A stretch of 64,000 nt of DNA from Candidatus Sulfopaludibacter sp. SbA3 (GCA_945913285.1 CAMEDD010000008.1:1-64000); one strand, 5' to 3'; positions 36,177 through 46,333 are shown, numbered from the stretch's first letter. Notes: a model not told the origin generated them from the letters alone. Made by a program: numbers and translations.

Positions 36177-36773
36177 CTAAAGGCTGCCCTTGGTGCTCGC
36201 CGGTTTGCCGCCGAGGCGGGGGTCGATGGTGATCGCGGTGCGCAGGGCGCGGGCGGTGGCCTTGAAGCAGCTTTCGGCGATGTGGTGGTTGTTCTCGCCG
36301 TAGAGGTTCTCGATGTGTAGGCACATGCCGCCATTGCCGGCGAGGGCGTGGAAGAACTCCTTGAAGAGTTCGGTGTCCATTTCGCCGAGCTTGTCGCGCC
36401 GGAAATCAACCTTCCAGATCAGGTAGGGGCGTTTGCAGAGGTCCACCGAGGCGCGGGTCAGCGTCTCGTCCATCGGGATATAGGCATGGCCGAAGCGCGT
36501 GATGCCCCCGAAATCACCGAGTGCCTGGGCAATCGCCTGGCCGATGACGATACCGGTGTCTTCCACCGAATGGTGGAAATCGATATGGAGATCGCCTTTG
36601 CAGCGCACCGTCAGGTCGATCAGGGAGTGCCGGGACAGGCTGTCCAGCATATGATCGAAAAAGCCGATCCCGGTCTGGATGTCCGATTTGCCGTTCCCGT
36701 CGAGGTTTACGGTCACGGAGATGTCCGTTTCCTTGGTCTTGCGGGCGAGGGTGGCGGTGCGGTTCTGGGTCAT
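36177..36773 (-). CDS. hisB: Imidazoleglycerol-phosphate dehydratase HisB
   Basis: HisB dehydrates imidazole glycerol phosphate to imidazole acetol phosphate. The product is 198 residues, a monofunctional HisB. Metal-binding motifs [13 protein letters not shown] (about 38-50), [12 protein letters not shown] (63-74) and ENNHHIAES (160-168) are intact. An ATG three codons upstream (36782) is equally possible, with AGGGA closer to it. It stands alone, 8.4 kb from hisH, and is convergent with the FAH-like gene. Confidence 0.96.
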   Translation of the reverse strand: MTQNRTATLARKTKETDISVTVNLDGNGKSDIQTGIGFFDHMLDSLSRHSLIDLTVRCKGDLHIDFHHSVEDTGIVIGQAIAQALGDFGGITRFGHAYIPMDETLTRASVDLCKRPYLIWKVDFRRDKLGEMDTELFKEFFHALAGNGGMCLHIENLYGENNHHIAESCFKATARALRTAITIDPRLGGKPASTKGSL

Positions 36774-36842
36774 GTCCGGCATATAGTCCCTGGGAGCCGC
36801 TACAGCTAGCGCATGATCTTCACGGATTCTTAAACATATACC

Positions 36843-38672
36843 GTGCAGTTTGGACACGAGTTTGCGAATCAAGCCTGGGACGGCGTGCGTGTGAAGACGA
36901 CATCGGTGATCGGCCGCCTGACCGGCAAGGTGTCCATTCCGGTATTTGCCGGGATCATGGGCTCCGCTGTGGCAATCATCATGTTTGCCTGCGCTATCGC
37001 TCTGTCCGTCAGTTACCGCACCTTCGTGCTGGGCCAGCCTTACGACCTGATCATGCCGGTCCCGGCAGCGGCGGGGATATTGTTTTTGTGCCTGCTCGTC
37101 TCGTCTGGCGGCGCGTTCATCGCGGCCAAACACCTGCAATGGGTGTTCAAACGTTTCACAGCCTACATGCTGACGAGCCGGACCGATGCGGTGGCCGAGC
37201 TGGAAGACCTTCAGTTCCCGGAGCTGCGCCGCTTGCGGGCCGCCACCACGCGGACCGTGCGAAAGCTGCGCAGGGAGAACGAAGCGCTACGAACCATCGC
37301 CTACCGCGACGCACGTACGGGCCTGCCGAACGCGATCGCACTGGAACGCCACGTCAATGCCACGCTGCCCCAGGCGAGCTTTGAAGAACCGGCCGCCTTC
37401 CTGCTGCTCGATATCGACCGCTTCGGCCAGCTCCTCGAACAGGTGGGCCCGGCGCACGGCGACGTGCTGATGGAATCGGCGGCGAAACGGCTGAAAAAGG
37501 CACTCGCCGATCTTGGCGATCCTGGCGCGGCGGCCTTGCGCTCCAGCATGCTGGCGGCGCTGACCGCCGACAAGTTCGTGCTGTACCTGCCCTGCGCGAT
37601 CAACCGCGATCATGTGATCGCTATTGCGCGGGCCGTGCGCGGCGCGTTTGCCGATCCGTTCGACCTGCCGACCCGGCTGGTGACGATGACGATTTCGGGC
37701 GGCATCGTGATGGCGCCGGAAGACGGCGAGACATTTGCCAAGCTGATCCAGAACGCCAAGCTCGCCTTGCGCCTTGTGCGGTCCGAGGCGCAGTCCGGTT
37801 TCCGCTTCTTCACGCCGCGTCTGACGCGGCTCGTGCAGGGGCGTTACCGGTTTGAAGCCGAACTGCGCGACGCGGTCGCCAACAAGGAATTCAAGGCGGT
37901 CTTCCAGCCGAAGATCGATTTCCAGACCGGCCGCATCACCGGCGCCGAGGCGCTGGCGCGCTGGCGGCGGCCGAACGGCAAGCTGATCTCACCTGCAACG
38001 TTCGTTCCGGTAGCCGAGCAGGCCGGTCTGATCGAAGCGATCGGCATGCAGATCCTCGAGGCGGCGTGCGAGGCGGCGCGGACCTGGCAGCTCGAAGGCT
38101 TCGATGTGACCGTCGCTGTGAACGTGTCGCCGAGCCAGTTCCAGAACCAGGACCTCACGGACACGATCATGGCGGTGCTGCGCCGGACAGGACTGCATCC
38201 CAACCGGCTGGAGCTGGAGATCACCGAGAGCATGGCGGTGAACGATCCGGCGCGCGTGGCCGAGTTCATCTCGCCGCTTCGCGCGATGGGCACCAAGCTC
38301 GCGATTGACGATTTCGGAACCGGGCACTCCAACCTCGCAACGCTGACGCAACTGCCGTTCGACGTGTTCAAGATCGACCGCCAGTTCGTCTCGGCGCTGG
38401 AGACCGACCGGCAGGCGCCGGCGATTATCGAGATGATCCTCGCGATGGCGGAGACGCTTGGCCTGAAGACCGTGGCCGAAGGCGTTGAGACGATGAACCA
38501 GGCCGAGTTCCTGCGGCGCCGCGGCTGCACAATGGCGCAGGGCTTTCTCTATTCACCCGGCCTGCCGGAAGCGGCTTTCCTTGATTTCCTGCGCGCCTGG
38601 CGGCCCGTCCAGCAGATCGGCGAGACGCAGGGTCAGCCGGAATACCAGGATCGTCAGACCCCGCGCCGGTAA
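36843..38672 (+). CDS. Membrane c-di-GMP phosphodiesterase with degenerate GGDEF and EAL domains
   Basis: This is a 609-residue protein with two N-terminal membrane segments (about 37-60 and 75-100). The GGDEF domain (about 150-320) has lost its motif (ALTADKF in place of GGDEF), so it is not expected to make c-di-GMP. The EAL domain (about 335-590) keeps [25 protein letters not shown] and KIDRQFV, and so should hydrolyse c-di-GMP. The called start is a GTG at 36843; a GTG at 36891 is an alternative. Divergent from hisB; its 3' end overlaps the converging GNAT gene by 19 bp. Confidence 0.9.
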   Translation: MQFGHEFANQAWDGVRVKTTSVIGRLTGKVSIPVFAGIMGSAVAIIMFACAIALSVSYRTFVLGQPYDLIMPVPAAAGILFLCLLVSSGGAFIAAKHLQWVFKRFTAYMLTSRTDAVAELEDLQFPELRRLRAATTRTVRKLRRENEALRTIAYRDARTGLPNAIALERHVNATLPQASFEEPAAFLLLDIDRFGQLLEQVGPAHGDVLMESAAKRLKKALADLGDPGAAALRSSMLAALTADKFVLYLPCAINRDHVIAIARAVRGAFADPFDLPTRLVTMTISGGIVMAPEDGETFAKLIQNAKLALRLVRSEAQSGFRFFTPRLTRLVQGRYRFEAELRDAVANKEFKAVFQPKIDFQTGRITGAEALARWRRPNGKLISPATFVPVAEQAGLIEAIGMQILEAACEAARTWQLEGFDVTVAVNVSPSQFQNQDLTDTIMAVLRRTGLHPNRLELEITESMAVNDPARVAEFISPLRAMGTKLAIDDFGTGHSNLATLTQLPFDVFKIDRQFVSALETDRQAPAIIEMILAMAETLGLKTVAEGVETMNQAEFLRRRGCTMAQGFLYSPGLPEAAFLDFLRAWRPVQQIGETQGQPEYQDRQTPRR

Positions 38673-39172
38673 GCCGTCACGGGCATGCCCGCGAGCAGTG
38701 TGTTGCCGGTCGGAACATAGCCCAGCTTTTCAGCCACCCGTACCGAGGCCTTGTTGGGGGGCTCGATCACACAGCAGCTGAAGCGGAAAGACTGCGCGCC
38801 GAGCCATGTGTGCATTGCCGCGACCGCTTCGGTGGCGATGCCGCGGCCCCAGGCGTTGCTGGCGAAGGCCCAACCGGCTTCGGGGCCGGGCGCCAGATCA
38901 GCCGGAAGGCCGCGGAGGAAATCGGCGAACCCAGCTTCGCCGTAAAACTCGCCTGTCTCCCGGTCGGTGATCACCCAGTAGCCATAGCCCTTGAGCACCC
39001 AGAGGCCGGCGCCGCGCAGCATCGCAAACCAGACTTCCTGGCGGGTGCGCGGCTTGCCGCCGATATAGCGCACGACGCCTTCGTCTGCCCACATCGCGGC
39101 GGCGGCGTCGAGGTCCGTCGGTTCTACCGGGCGCAGCCGGAGGCGCAGCGTATCGATGACCGGTGCAATCAC
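38654..39172 (-). CDS. GNAT family N-acetyltransferase (RimJ/RimL type)
   Basis: This is a 172-residue acetyltransferase of the Acetyltransf_3 type (TLRLRLRPVEPTDLDAAAAMW near the start, GYWVITDRETGEFYGEAGF, and the acetyl-CoA region NAWGRGIATEAVAAMHTW). The start was set at a GTG at 39172 that overlaps the stop of the NTF2-like gene by 4 bp (GTGA); the open frame further upstream is antisense filler. Substrate unknown. Confidence 0.85.
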   Translation of the reverse strand: MIAPVIDTLRLRLRPVEPTDLDAAAAMWADEGVVRYIGGKPRTRQEVWFAMLRGAGLWVLKGYGYWVITDRETGEFYGEAGFADFLRGLPADLAPGPEAGWAFASNAWGRGIATEAVAAMHTWLGAQSFRFSCCVIEPPNKASVRVAEKLGYVPTGNTLLAGMPVTAYRRGV

Positions 39173-39597
39173 GCGCCGGCTTTCATCTTCGCAAGTATCG
39201 CGCCCATGGCCGCGTGTACGGCGTTCACAGCCTTCAGGGGGCGGACCATGACCTTGAAGTCCGTGATCTGACCGTCGGCGTTCCACTCGATCATGTCGAT
39301 GCCATTGACCGCGATACCATCCATCTCGGTTTCGAATTCGAGAACGCCGCGGGTCTCGCAATCAAAGACGCGGGTATAGCGGAAGCTGTCATTGCCGAGC
39401 GTCTGGCCGGCGGCGAGGAGGTAGCCCATCGTGATGAACTTGCCTTCCTGCGGCGTGTGGACGACCGGGCTTTTGAAAACGACCTCGTCTGCCAGCAGCG
39501 GTGACAGGCCGTCTGCGGAGTGATCCTGCGCCATCCAGTCGAACCAGCGTTGCAGGTTGGGGCTGTGCCCGGTCTCGGGGATAAGGTGTTTTGCCAT
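39169..39597 (-). CDS. Nuclear transport factor 2-like (SnoaL) family protein
   Basis: This is a 142-residue NTF2-fold protein (QRWFDWMAQDHSADGLSPLL, DEVVFKSPVVHTPQEGK, and a strand-rich end with IDMIEWNADGQITDFKVMVR). The family includes ketosteroid isomerase-like enzymes and simple binding domains, and no catalytic assignment can be made. It is coupled to the downstream GNAT gene by a 4-bp overlap. Confidence 0.8.
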   Translation of the reverse strand: MAKHLIPETGHSPNLQRWFDWMAQDHSADGLSPLLADEVVFKSPVVHTPQEGKFITMGYLLAAGQTLGNDSFRYTRVFDCETRGVLEFETEMDGIAVNGIDMIEWNADGQITDFKVMVRPLKAVNAVHAAMGAILAKMKAGA

Positions 39598-39718
39598 CGT
39601 GTGCGCCTCCCGTGCAGAACACTAAAGTGGTTCTGGCCGGGCAACAACGTTTACGCAGCGTCAGCGCGTAGCCAGAGGCTTAATGCGCGCAGCGTGATCG
39701 CCATTCCGGCGAATATGA

Positions 39719-40096
39719 TCACACGCGGGTGAGTGGCAGGATCTCTCGCAGGAGCTCTATGAGGCGTTTTGGCGGGTACGGCTTCTGGACGCACGGCGCG
39801 CCCCTGAAGACTTCCGGTTGCTGGCTTGGCGGGTAGCCCGATGCGATGATGAAGGGCCTGCCGCTGGACTTCAAAGCGGCCGCTGCCGGCCCGGCGCTGA
39901 CGCCGGCGAGATTCGTATCGAGGATCGCGGCGTCGAATGCGCAGCCGTCGATCATTGTCAGCGCGGCCGGAAGCCGTCCGGCGATGCCTGCAATCTCAAA
40001 CCCATCTGCCAGCAAGGTCTGTTCGATGGCGAAGGCGATCATCGCCTCATCCTCAATGATAAGGATCCGCGATTTCAGTTTCGACTGATGGGTCAT
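39719..40096 (-). CDS. Single-domain response regulator
   Basis: This is a 125-residue stand-alone receiver domain. The acidic pair is E15/D16 (IIEDEAM), the phosphoacceptor is D60 (AAILDTNL) and the lysine K105 (VQKPY). The start at 40096 overlaps the kinase stop by 4 bp (ATGA). There is no output domain, as is common for receivers paired with HWE kinases in alphaproteobacteria. Its partner kinase gene is broken as sequenced. Confidence 0.9.
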   Translation of the reverse strand: MTHQSKLKSRILIIEDEAMIAFAIEQTLLADGFEIAGIAGRLPAALTMIDGCAFDAAILDTNLAGVSAGPAAAALKSSGRPFIIASGYPPSQQPEVFRGAPCVQKPYPPKRLIELLREILPLTRV

Positions 40097-41900
40097 GGCG
40101 AGCGCGCCCATGTCTGGCCCAGGCTTGATTTGGTGAGCACGTTTGCAGCGGGCGCGTTCAGATTCCAGGAGACACCTGTCTCCGCAAAGTGGATCTCAGC
40201 TACGCCCTGAACGGCCGCCTGGGCCATGCGCCCGATCAGGGTCTGACCGAAGCCCGACCGGGTTGGCGGCTGAACTTTCGGTCCGCCCCGCTCGAGCCAT
40301 GTGATTGAGAACGCAGGATGAGTGCCATGCGTCACCTGCCAGGTGATCAGAACCGTGCCGGCGTCGTTCGACAGCGCACCATACTTGGCGGCGTTTGTTC
40401 CAAGCTCGTGCAGCGCCATGCCGATGCCTTGCGCGGCGTCCGGGGTGAGTTCCGCGACCGGGCCGTCGAGCAGCACACGCGTTCCGATCCAATCCCTGAA
40501 ATGATCCAGCTGCGCGGCGATCAGGTCGGACAGCTCAACACCCAGCCACTGATTGCGCACCAGGAGATCCTGACCCGCAGCAAGTGCCACGATGCGGTCA
40601 GACAGCCGGGCGGAGAATGTCGCCGGCGAGCCCTCCTTGGCCGTCTGGTTGGCAATCGCCTGGACCACCGCAAGCAGGTTCTTGGCGCGGTGATTGATCT
40701 CGGCCATCAGCATGCTGACATGCTCTTCTGCAATCTTGCGCTCGGTAATGTCGCGGATGTTGCACTGGATGACGAGGCGGTCGCCCTCATTGTAGAGGTT
40801 GGCGATGACTTCGACTTCCTTGTGCAGGCCTGTGCGGCTCTCGAGCTGCAGGTCTTCATACCGGATCTGGTTCCGGCTGTTCAGTTCGCGGATCATAGCC
40901 TTGCTTTCGGTTTCGTCCTTGAGCAGGCCGATCTCATAGAGTTCCTTGCCGACGAGCTCCGAGTGCTTGTAGCCCAGAAGCTTCGTCATGAAGGGGTTGG
41001 CGTCGACGATCTTGCGCGTTCCCGCATCAAGAATGACGACACCGTCGTGTGCGCACTCGAAAAGACGGCGGTAGCGCGTCTCGGAGACGCGCAGGTCTTT
41101 ATCGATCAGGTTACGTTCGGTCACGTCCGTCATCACGCCGTAGGAGCGCGTGACTTTGCCATCTTTATCGGAGTTCGTCCGTCCACGTGCAGACACCCAG
41201 CGAATCTCGTCGCGCTGTCCGAGCACCGGTATTCCATATGGAATTCGCCGCCTGGCTTCAGGCTGTCTGAAAACAGCGATTCGACGCCCGGCAAATCTGC
41301 AGGGTGCACGCGTGACATCCAGGATTCAAGTGATGCGGGCGCGGCGCCGGGCTTCAGTCCGAGCAACCGGTACATGGCGTCGTTCCAGATATTCTCACCG
41401 CCCTCAAAACTCCAATCCCAGACCGCCATCCGGCCGGCTTCCAGGGCAAGTCGTAGCCGCTCCTCTCCCTTGATCAGGCTTTGCTCGGTGCGCCGGCGCT
41501 CGGTTACGTCGCTGAAAATCAGCGCGACCTTGTTCTATCCTGCGCCGTCAATACTGACTGCGTCGAGCTTGAACAGGCGGTCCATTGCCAACGAGCCCTG
41601 CTCCAGGGCCAAAGCCGCGCCGGTTCGTGCGACCTCGGCGTAGGTCGCGATCCAGTGCGCTTCGAGGTCCGGCACAGCTTCGAGCGCCGTTTTGCCGACC
41701 GCGTTGCGGATGCCGGTGTGACGCTCGAAGGCCTGGTTGGCCTCCAGGAAGCGGTAGTTGATCGCGGTGCCGGCCTCATCATAGATCATCTCGATCAGGC
41801 AGAACCCCTGCTCGATGTTCTCGAGCAAATGCCGGTAATGCTGATTGAGCTGCTCAGTTTCGGCTAAGCTGCGATCGCATTGCTTGGCATTGGTCGGCAT
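40093..41900 (-). pseudogene. HWE-family PAS histidine kinase, interrupted by a stop and a frameshift
   Basis: If repaired, the gene would encode about 602 residues with three PAS domains and a C-terminal HWE kinase. The part 41535-41900 gives the first PAS and ends in SIDGAG then TAG (41535-41537); the same frame continues as NKVALIFSDVTERRRTEQ and the second PAS. At 41226-41229 (ACCGGTGCTC on the minus strand) the frame shifts by a missing base, and the rest (third PAS, EINHRAKNLLAVVQA with the phospho-His, HELGTNAAKYGALS, GFGQTLIGRM) is intact from 40093 to 41226. The end is coupled to an intact receiver gene. Two sequencing errors are an alternative. A short C-terminal kinase could still be made from a GTG at 41226. 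Confidence 0.8.
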
Positions 41901-42080
41901 AGCGTGTCGCCTTCGCGAACGAAGCTCCCTGTGGGGCCGTAATGAAAAAGCCTGCGCTCCGCCGGCCCGGATCGCAATTCCCTGAGCCGTTCGCTCATGG
42001 CTTCAACGCGCGGGTCCTGCGCTGGTTCCCGCTTGGCTGAAAACGATTTGCCGGTGGCCCCGGCCTTCGGGGAAAGGGCC

Positions 42081-43136
42081 TCAGCCTGCATAGGCCGCGG
42101 CGAGGTCCGGGTCGCGCGTTGCCACGAGGTCGGCGAGGTCGGAGATGACTTTTGCCTGTTTCCAGGTGGCGTCGTCCTGCATCTTGCCGTCGATCATGGC
42201 GACGCCGGTGCCATCCGGCATGGCGGCGAGGATCTTGCGGGCGAATTTCACTTCGGCGGGGTCGGGAGAGAAGACGCGCTTGGCGATCGCAATCTGAGAA
42301 GGGTGGAGCGACCAGGTGCCGGAACATCCGAGCAGGAAGGCGTTGCGGAACTGCTGCTCGCAGGCCTCAGGGTCAGCAATGTCGCCGAACGGGCCGTAGA
42401 AGGCGTTGATGCCGGCCATGCGGCAAGCGTCGACCATGCGCGCGATAGTGTAGTGCCAGGGGTCCTGCTGGACGCTGGCGCGGGGGGCGCCGTCCGTGTT
42501 CGGATCGTCGATGACGCGGTAGAAGGGATGGCCGCCGCCGACGCGGGTGGTTTTCATCTTGCGGTTTGCGGCGAGGTCTGCCGGGCCGAGGCTGATGCCC
42601 TGCATGCGGGGGGAGGCGAGGGCGATCTCCTCGACACGGGCCATGCCTTCGGCGGTTTCGAGGATCGCGTGGAAGAGGATCGGACGTTGCAGGCCGGCCT
42701 GCGCTTCGAGCTGGGCGACATATTGGTCCGCGAAGTGGATGTCCCAGGGGCCTTCGACCTTGGGCAGCATGATGACGTCCAACTGGTGGCCGGCCTTGAG
42801 GACGAGCTCGGATACGTCCTGCTGGAACCAGGGAGAATTGAGGCAGTTCACGCGGCTCCAGAAGCCGGTGCCCCTGGCCTGCCAGTCATACATGTTCGCC
42901 ATCTCGACCGCGCCGGCGCGGGCGGCGTCCTTGGCGTCGGCGGGGATGGCATCTTCGAGGTTGGCGAGCACCACGTCCACAGTCGGGGCAAGTTCGGGCA
43001 CCTTGGCGCGCACTTTATCAAGGTGGGGCGGGACGAAGTGGATCATCCGCTCAAGGCGGATGGGCAGGTCGCGCATCGGCTCCGGCGCGCCGATAGCCAG
43101 GGGTTTGAAGAAATTGCGCGGCGTTTTCTGTGACAT
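42081..43136 (-). CDS. mcl: L-malyl-CoA/beta-methylmalyl-CoA lyase (HpcH/HpaI family)
   Basis: This is a 351-residue CitE/HpcH-type lyase that reversibly cleaves malyl-CoA or methylmalyl-CoA to glyoxylate and an acyl-CoA. It follows the multifunctional lyase of Chloroflexus almost throughout: [12 protein letters not shown]-like start ([13 protein letters not shown]), [48 protein letters not shown] and the end [16 protein letters not shown]. This is the longer form, distinct from the roughly 318-residue Rhodobacter enzyme. In this organism it may serve glyoxylate/propionyl-CoA or citramalyl-CoA metabolism, which is inference. Single gene. Confidence 0.92.
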   Translation of the reverse strand: MSQKTPRNFFKPLAIGAPEPMRDLPIRLERMIHFVPPHLDKVRAKVPELAPTVDVVLANLEDAIPADAKDAARAGAVEMANMYDWQARGTGFWSRVNCLNSPWFQQDVSELVLKAGHQLDVIMLPKVEGPWDIHFADQYVAQLEAQAGLQRPILFHAILETAEGMARVEEIALASPRMQGISLGPADLAANRKMKTTRVGGGHPFYRVIDDPNTDGAPRASVQQDPWHYTIARMVDACRMAGINAFYGPFGDIADPEACEQQFRNAFLLGCSGTWSLHPSQIAIAKRVFSPDPAEVKFARKILAAMPDGTGVAMIDGKMQDDATWKQAKVISDLADLVATRDPDLAAAYAG

Positions 43137-43250
43137 GAGAGGCCCCTGAGTTTTGCGGGCGGAGGATTAGGGCGCGGGCTGCGCGGCGTCAAATTTCGCG
43201 GCGCCTTGGGGAATATTTGCCGCGGCGGGGCGTTCCGGGGGCGCAAACCT

Positions 43251-43436
43251 ATGAGGGTGATACGCCATGTCGCTGATGAGATTCTGCTGACGATATTCTT
43301 GCCGCCCGTGGCGGCGGCGCTCAAGGAGGGGATTGGCGTCCAGTTTCTCATCAATATCGTGCTGACGATGATCGGCTGGCTGCCGGGCGTGATCCATGCG
43401 TTCTGGGTCAATACGCGGAATGGGACGGTGGTCTAA
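43251..43436 (+). CDS. YqaE/Pmp3 family small membrane protein
   Basis: This is a 61-residue protein with two membrane segments. The pattern ILLTIFLPPVAAALKEGIG followed by INIVLTMIGWLPGVIHAFWV is diagnostic for Pmp3/YqaE, which affect membrane potential and stress tolerance in other organisms. The start at 43251 fits the family length. Confidence 0.92.
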   Translation: MRVIRHVADEILLTIFLPPVAAALKEGIGVQFLINIVLTMIGWLPGVIHAFWVNTRNGTVV

Positions 43437-43448
43437 GGCGCCCGGCGC

Positions 43449-44345
43449 TCAGTTGGCCATCGGATGCGCGGTTTCCAGCAGTTCCTGAAGTTCGTCGGTC
43501 AGTACATGGGTGTAGATCTGGGTCGTCGCGATGTCGGCATGGCCGAGCAGCATCTGCACGGCGCGCAAGTCGGCGCCGCCCTGCAGCAGGTGCGTCGCAT
43601 AGGCGTGCCGCAAGGCGTGCGGGTGAACGCGGGCGGAGTCGAGGCCCGCTTCGGCGGCGATGCCTTCGAGCAGCTGGCCGAGACGGCGGCGCGTCAGGTG
43701 GCCGCTCGCGCCGCGGGACGGGAAGACATAGTCCTCCGCTCGGGTTTTCGCGTCCGGGTCCGCGCGCTCGGCCAGCCAGTCTGACAGCGCATCGAGCGCC
43801 GGGCCGCCGAGCGGGCAGAGGCGCTCCTTGCCGCCCTTGCCGCGGATGATGATGTCGCTGGTCACCCAGCGCGCGCCCTTGCGGCGGGGCAGGCTGCCGA
43901 TTGTAAGAGAGACGAGCTCGGAGGCGCGAAGACCTGCGCCATAGAGCAGCTCGACGAGACATCTGAGGCGTTTGTCCTTGCCGCAGGCGAAGATCAGCGC
44001 CTTCATTTCCTCACGGCTGAGCACGTCCGGGATGTCACGCGCCGGGGAGGGGCCGTCGAGCCGGGCGGTCGGGTCGTCCTTGCGATCGCCCTCCTCGAAC
44101 AGGAAGCGGAAAAAGCGGCGCAGCGCCGAGAGCTTGCGGGCCTGTGATGCGGGGGCGAGGCCGCGTTCGGCCAGATCGCTGACCCAGGCGCCGAGTTCGG
44201 CGGGCTTCGCCTTGATCAGGCGGCCACTGCAGAATTCGGACGCGTCCAGCAGGTCACGGCCATAGGCGTCGAGCGTGTGGGGGCTCGCGCCGCGTTCGGC
44301 GGACATCATTTCGAGGAAGGCGCCGATGCGGTGTGTGTCTGACAT
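43449..44345 (-). CDS. xerD: Site-specific tyrosine recombinase XerD
   Basis: This is a 298-residue tyrosine recombinase. Catalytic residues are R140 (GAGLRASEL), a Lys in RGKGGKER (K170/K173), H243 and R246 (HPHALRH), H269 (LLGHADI) and Y278 (QIYTH). The SAM-like core-binding domain covers residues 1-90. Length and location next to aroK point to housekeeping XerD for chromosome dimer resolution rather than a phage integrase; no attachment site is nearby. Confidence 0.92.
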   Translation of the reverse strand: MSDTHRIGAFLEMMSAERGASPHTLDAYGRDLLDASEFCSGRLIKAKPAELGAWVSDLAERGLAPASQARKLSALRRFFRFLFEEGDRKDDPTARLDGPSPARDIPDVLSREEMKALIFACGKDKRLRCLVELLYGAGLRASELVSLTIGSLPRRKGARWVTSDIIIRGKGGKERLCPLGGPALDALSDWLAERADPDAKTRAEDYVFPSRGASGHLTRRRLGQLLEGIAAEAGLDSARVHPHALRHAYATHLLQGGADLRAVQMLLGHADIATTQIYTHVLTDELQELLETAHPMAN

Positions 44346-44399
44346 CGGACCAATGTGCGGCCGGCGGGCTTAAGGGCGCGTTGAAGCGGCCTTCGTTTC

Positions 44400-44534
44400 C
44401 TAGAACACCCCTTCCACCGGAATCCGGACTTCCACGTCCGGCGGCGGGTTCTTGACGGCTTGCTGGCCGAGCCACCATGTCGCGCCGAGCACGGCGACGA
44501 TGATCACGACAAGGCCGATCAGGATGTTTCGCAT
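44400..44534 (-). CDS. Small single-span membrane protein between xerD and aroK
   Basis: This is a 44-residue frame (MRNILIGLVVIIVAVLGATW at its start) with one membrane segment and a C-terminal tail rich in Pro and Val (NPPPDVEVRIPVEGVF). The amphipathic order and the charged start fit a real small membrane protein. The upstream region is CCTCC rather than AGGAGG, so no ribosome site is visible, and it has no recognised family. It is divergent from aroK. Confidence 0.5.
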   Translation of the reverse strand: MRNILIGLVVIIVAVLGATWWLGQQAVKNPPPDVEVRIPVEGVF

Positions 44535-44654
44535 GAGGAGGGGTCCCGGAAAGTTGGTTCTAAACTCTTGTTTGACGGGCGAATCTTCCCGCGCGAATAC
44601 GTCGTCTATGTGGCAGGTCTAGGACAGGCGTGCAACGCCGGGTAAGAGAGGGAT

Positions 44655-45215
44655 ATGCCGGACGATAGCGCCCCCTCGAGCCCCTCACTGCCTTATGAAG
44701 GGCGGACCATTGCGCTGGTTGGCCCGATGGGCGCGGGCAAATCCACTGTGGGACGGCGGCTGGCCGAAAAACTTGGCCGCGAGTTCTACGACAGCGACAC
44801 CGAAATCGAGAAGGCGGCTGGACTGTCGATTTCTGAAATCTTCTCCAGGCACGGGGAGGCCGATTTCCGGCGCGGCGAGAAACAGGTGTTGCGGCGCCTG
44901 CTGGAATTGCCGCCGCATGTGCTGGCGACCGGGGGCGGGGCCTATATCGACGCCGAGACGCGCGCCCTGATGAAGGAAAAGGCGGTCACCGTCTGGCTGA
45001 ACGCCGACCTCGAGACGCTGTGGCGCCGGGTGCAGAAGCGCGACAACCGGCCGCTGCTGAAGCGGGCGGACGCCAAGGCGCATCTGTCGCATCTGGTGAC
45101 CGAACGGGAGGCGTACTATTCGCAAGCCGATCTTCACGTACACTCCAAGGATGGCCCGCACACCAACACCGTGGCGTCCATTTTGAAGGCGCTGCAAACA
45201 TGGACACCGGAATGA
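44655..45215 (+). CDS. aroK: Shikimate kinase
   Basis: AroK phosphorylates shikimate in the route to chorismate. The product is 186 residues. The P-loop GPMGAGKS is at residues 23-30, the DSD of the shikimate site follows in FYDSDTEIE, the segment FRRGEKQVL carries the second shikimate residue, and GGGAYID follows. It overlaps aroB, with which it is cotranscribed. Confidence 0.96.
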   Translation: MPDDSAPSSPSLPYEGRTIALVGPMGAGKSTVGRRLAEKLGREFYDSDTEIEKAAGLSISEIFSRHGEADFRRGEKQVLRRLLELPPHVLATGGGAYIDAETRALMKEKAVTVWLNADLETLWRRVQKRDNRPLLKRADAKAHLSHLVTEREAYYSQADLHVHSKDGPHTNTVASILKALQTWTPE

Positions 45216-46333
45216 CGCACGCACGCACTCTTGAAACCGTCCGGGTCGAACTGGGATCGCGGGCCTATGATATTCTTGTCGGGCACGGCGCGCTATCGGA
45301 ACTGGGCGCGCGCCTGTCAGCCCTCGTAAAGCGCCCGCGCGCCTACGTGCTGACCGACGAGACGGTGATGCACAATCACAAGGCGCGCCTCGAAGGCGCG
45401 GTCGCAAAGGCCGGGATCACGCTCAACTGGATGGCGCTGCCGCCGGGCGAGCAGACGAAGACATTCGCGCAGCTCGGCAACGTGCTCGACTGGCTGCTGG
45501 CGGGCGGGGCGGACCGGGGCGATATCCTGATCGCGTTCGGCGGAGGGGTGATCGGCGATATGGGCGGGCTCGCCGCCAGCCTGATGAAGCGCGGCATGGG
45601 ATTTGTGCAGGTGCCGACGACATTGCTTGCGCAGGTCGATTCGTCCGTGGGCGGAAAGACGGCGGTGAATACACCGCGCGGCAAAAACCTTGTAGGGGCG
45701 TTCTATCAGCCGCGGCTCGTGATTGCGGATACCTCGCTGCTCGAGACGCTGCCCGAGCGTGAGATGAAGGCCGGATATGCTGAAATCCTCAAATACGGCC
45801 TGATCAATGATGCGGCGTTTTTTGATTGGTTGTCCGTAAACGGACGTCAGGTTCTGGCGCTGGACGCCGATGCGGCCCGTTACGCCGTCGCGCGGTCCTG
45901 CGCAGCGAAAGCGGCCATTGTGACCGAGGACGAGACCGAGACCGGCGTTCGCCAGCTGCTCAATCTCGGGCATACGTTCGGTCATGCGCTGGAAGCTGCC
46001 AACCACTACGAGGCCGATCTGTTGCACGGCGAAGCCGTCGCGCTCGGCATGGCGCTGGCGTTCCGTTACGGGGCAGGACTGGGCGTGACGCCGCCGAAGG
46101 ATGCGGCGCGGGTGGCGGATGTTCTGGCGCAGTCGGGACTGCCCTCAACGCTTGAAGGCCGCGACCGCGCGCGCTTCACGGGCAAGCGGCTCGCCGATCT
46201 GATGCAGCAAGACAAGAAAGCGCGCGGCGGACGCGTGCCGCTGATTCTCGCGCGCGGGATCGGCGCGGCTTACATTCATCCGGATGCGGACCTCGCCTCG
46301 ATCGAGGCGTTCCTCACGCGCGAACTCGCCTAG
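45200..46333 (+). CDS. aroB: 3-dehydroquinate synthase
   Basis: AroB converts DAHP to 3-dehydroquinate, the second step of the shikimate pathway, with NAD and a divalent metal. The product is 377 residues. [14 protein letters not shown] (NAD loop), [19 protein letters not shown] and the metal-binding [12 protein letters not shown] are intact. Two starts are close: ATG 45200 (with GAAGG 10 bp upstream) and ATG 45212, which overlaps the aroK stop as ATGA. The end shares a CTAG with the converging bolA stop. Confidence 0.96.
   Translation: MDTGMTHARTLETVRVELGSRAYDILVGHGALSELGARLSALVKRPRAYVLTDETVMHNHKARLEGAVAKAGITLNWMALPPGEQTKTFAQLGNVLDWLLAGGADRGDILIAFGGGVIGDMGGLAASLMKRGMGFVQVPTTLLAQVDSSVGGKTAVNTPRGKNLVGAFYQPRLVIADTSLLETLPEREMKAGYAEILKYGLINDAAFFDWLSVNGRQVLALDADAARYAVARSCAAKAAIVTEDETETGVRQLLNLGHTFGHALEAANHYEADLLHGEAVALGMALAFRYGAGLGVTPPKDAARVADVLAQSGLPSTLEGRDRARFTGKRLADLMQQDKKARGGRVPLILARGIGAAYIHPDADLASIEAFLTRELA

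Noticed and set aside
41864-42091. 75-residue minus-strand frame between mcl and the kinase
   Set aside because: Overlaps the kinase start, no family recognised, and no ribosome site; may be chance. A 45-residue version from 42001 is equally unsupported.
43449-44345. Tyrosine recombinase as sign of a mobile element
   Set aside because: Length, motifs and position next to aroK fit housekeeping XerD; no attachment site, tRNA or phage genes nearby.
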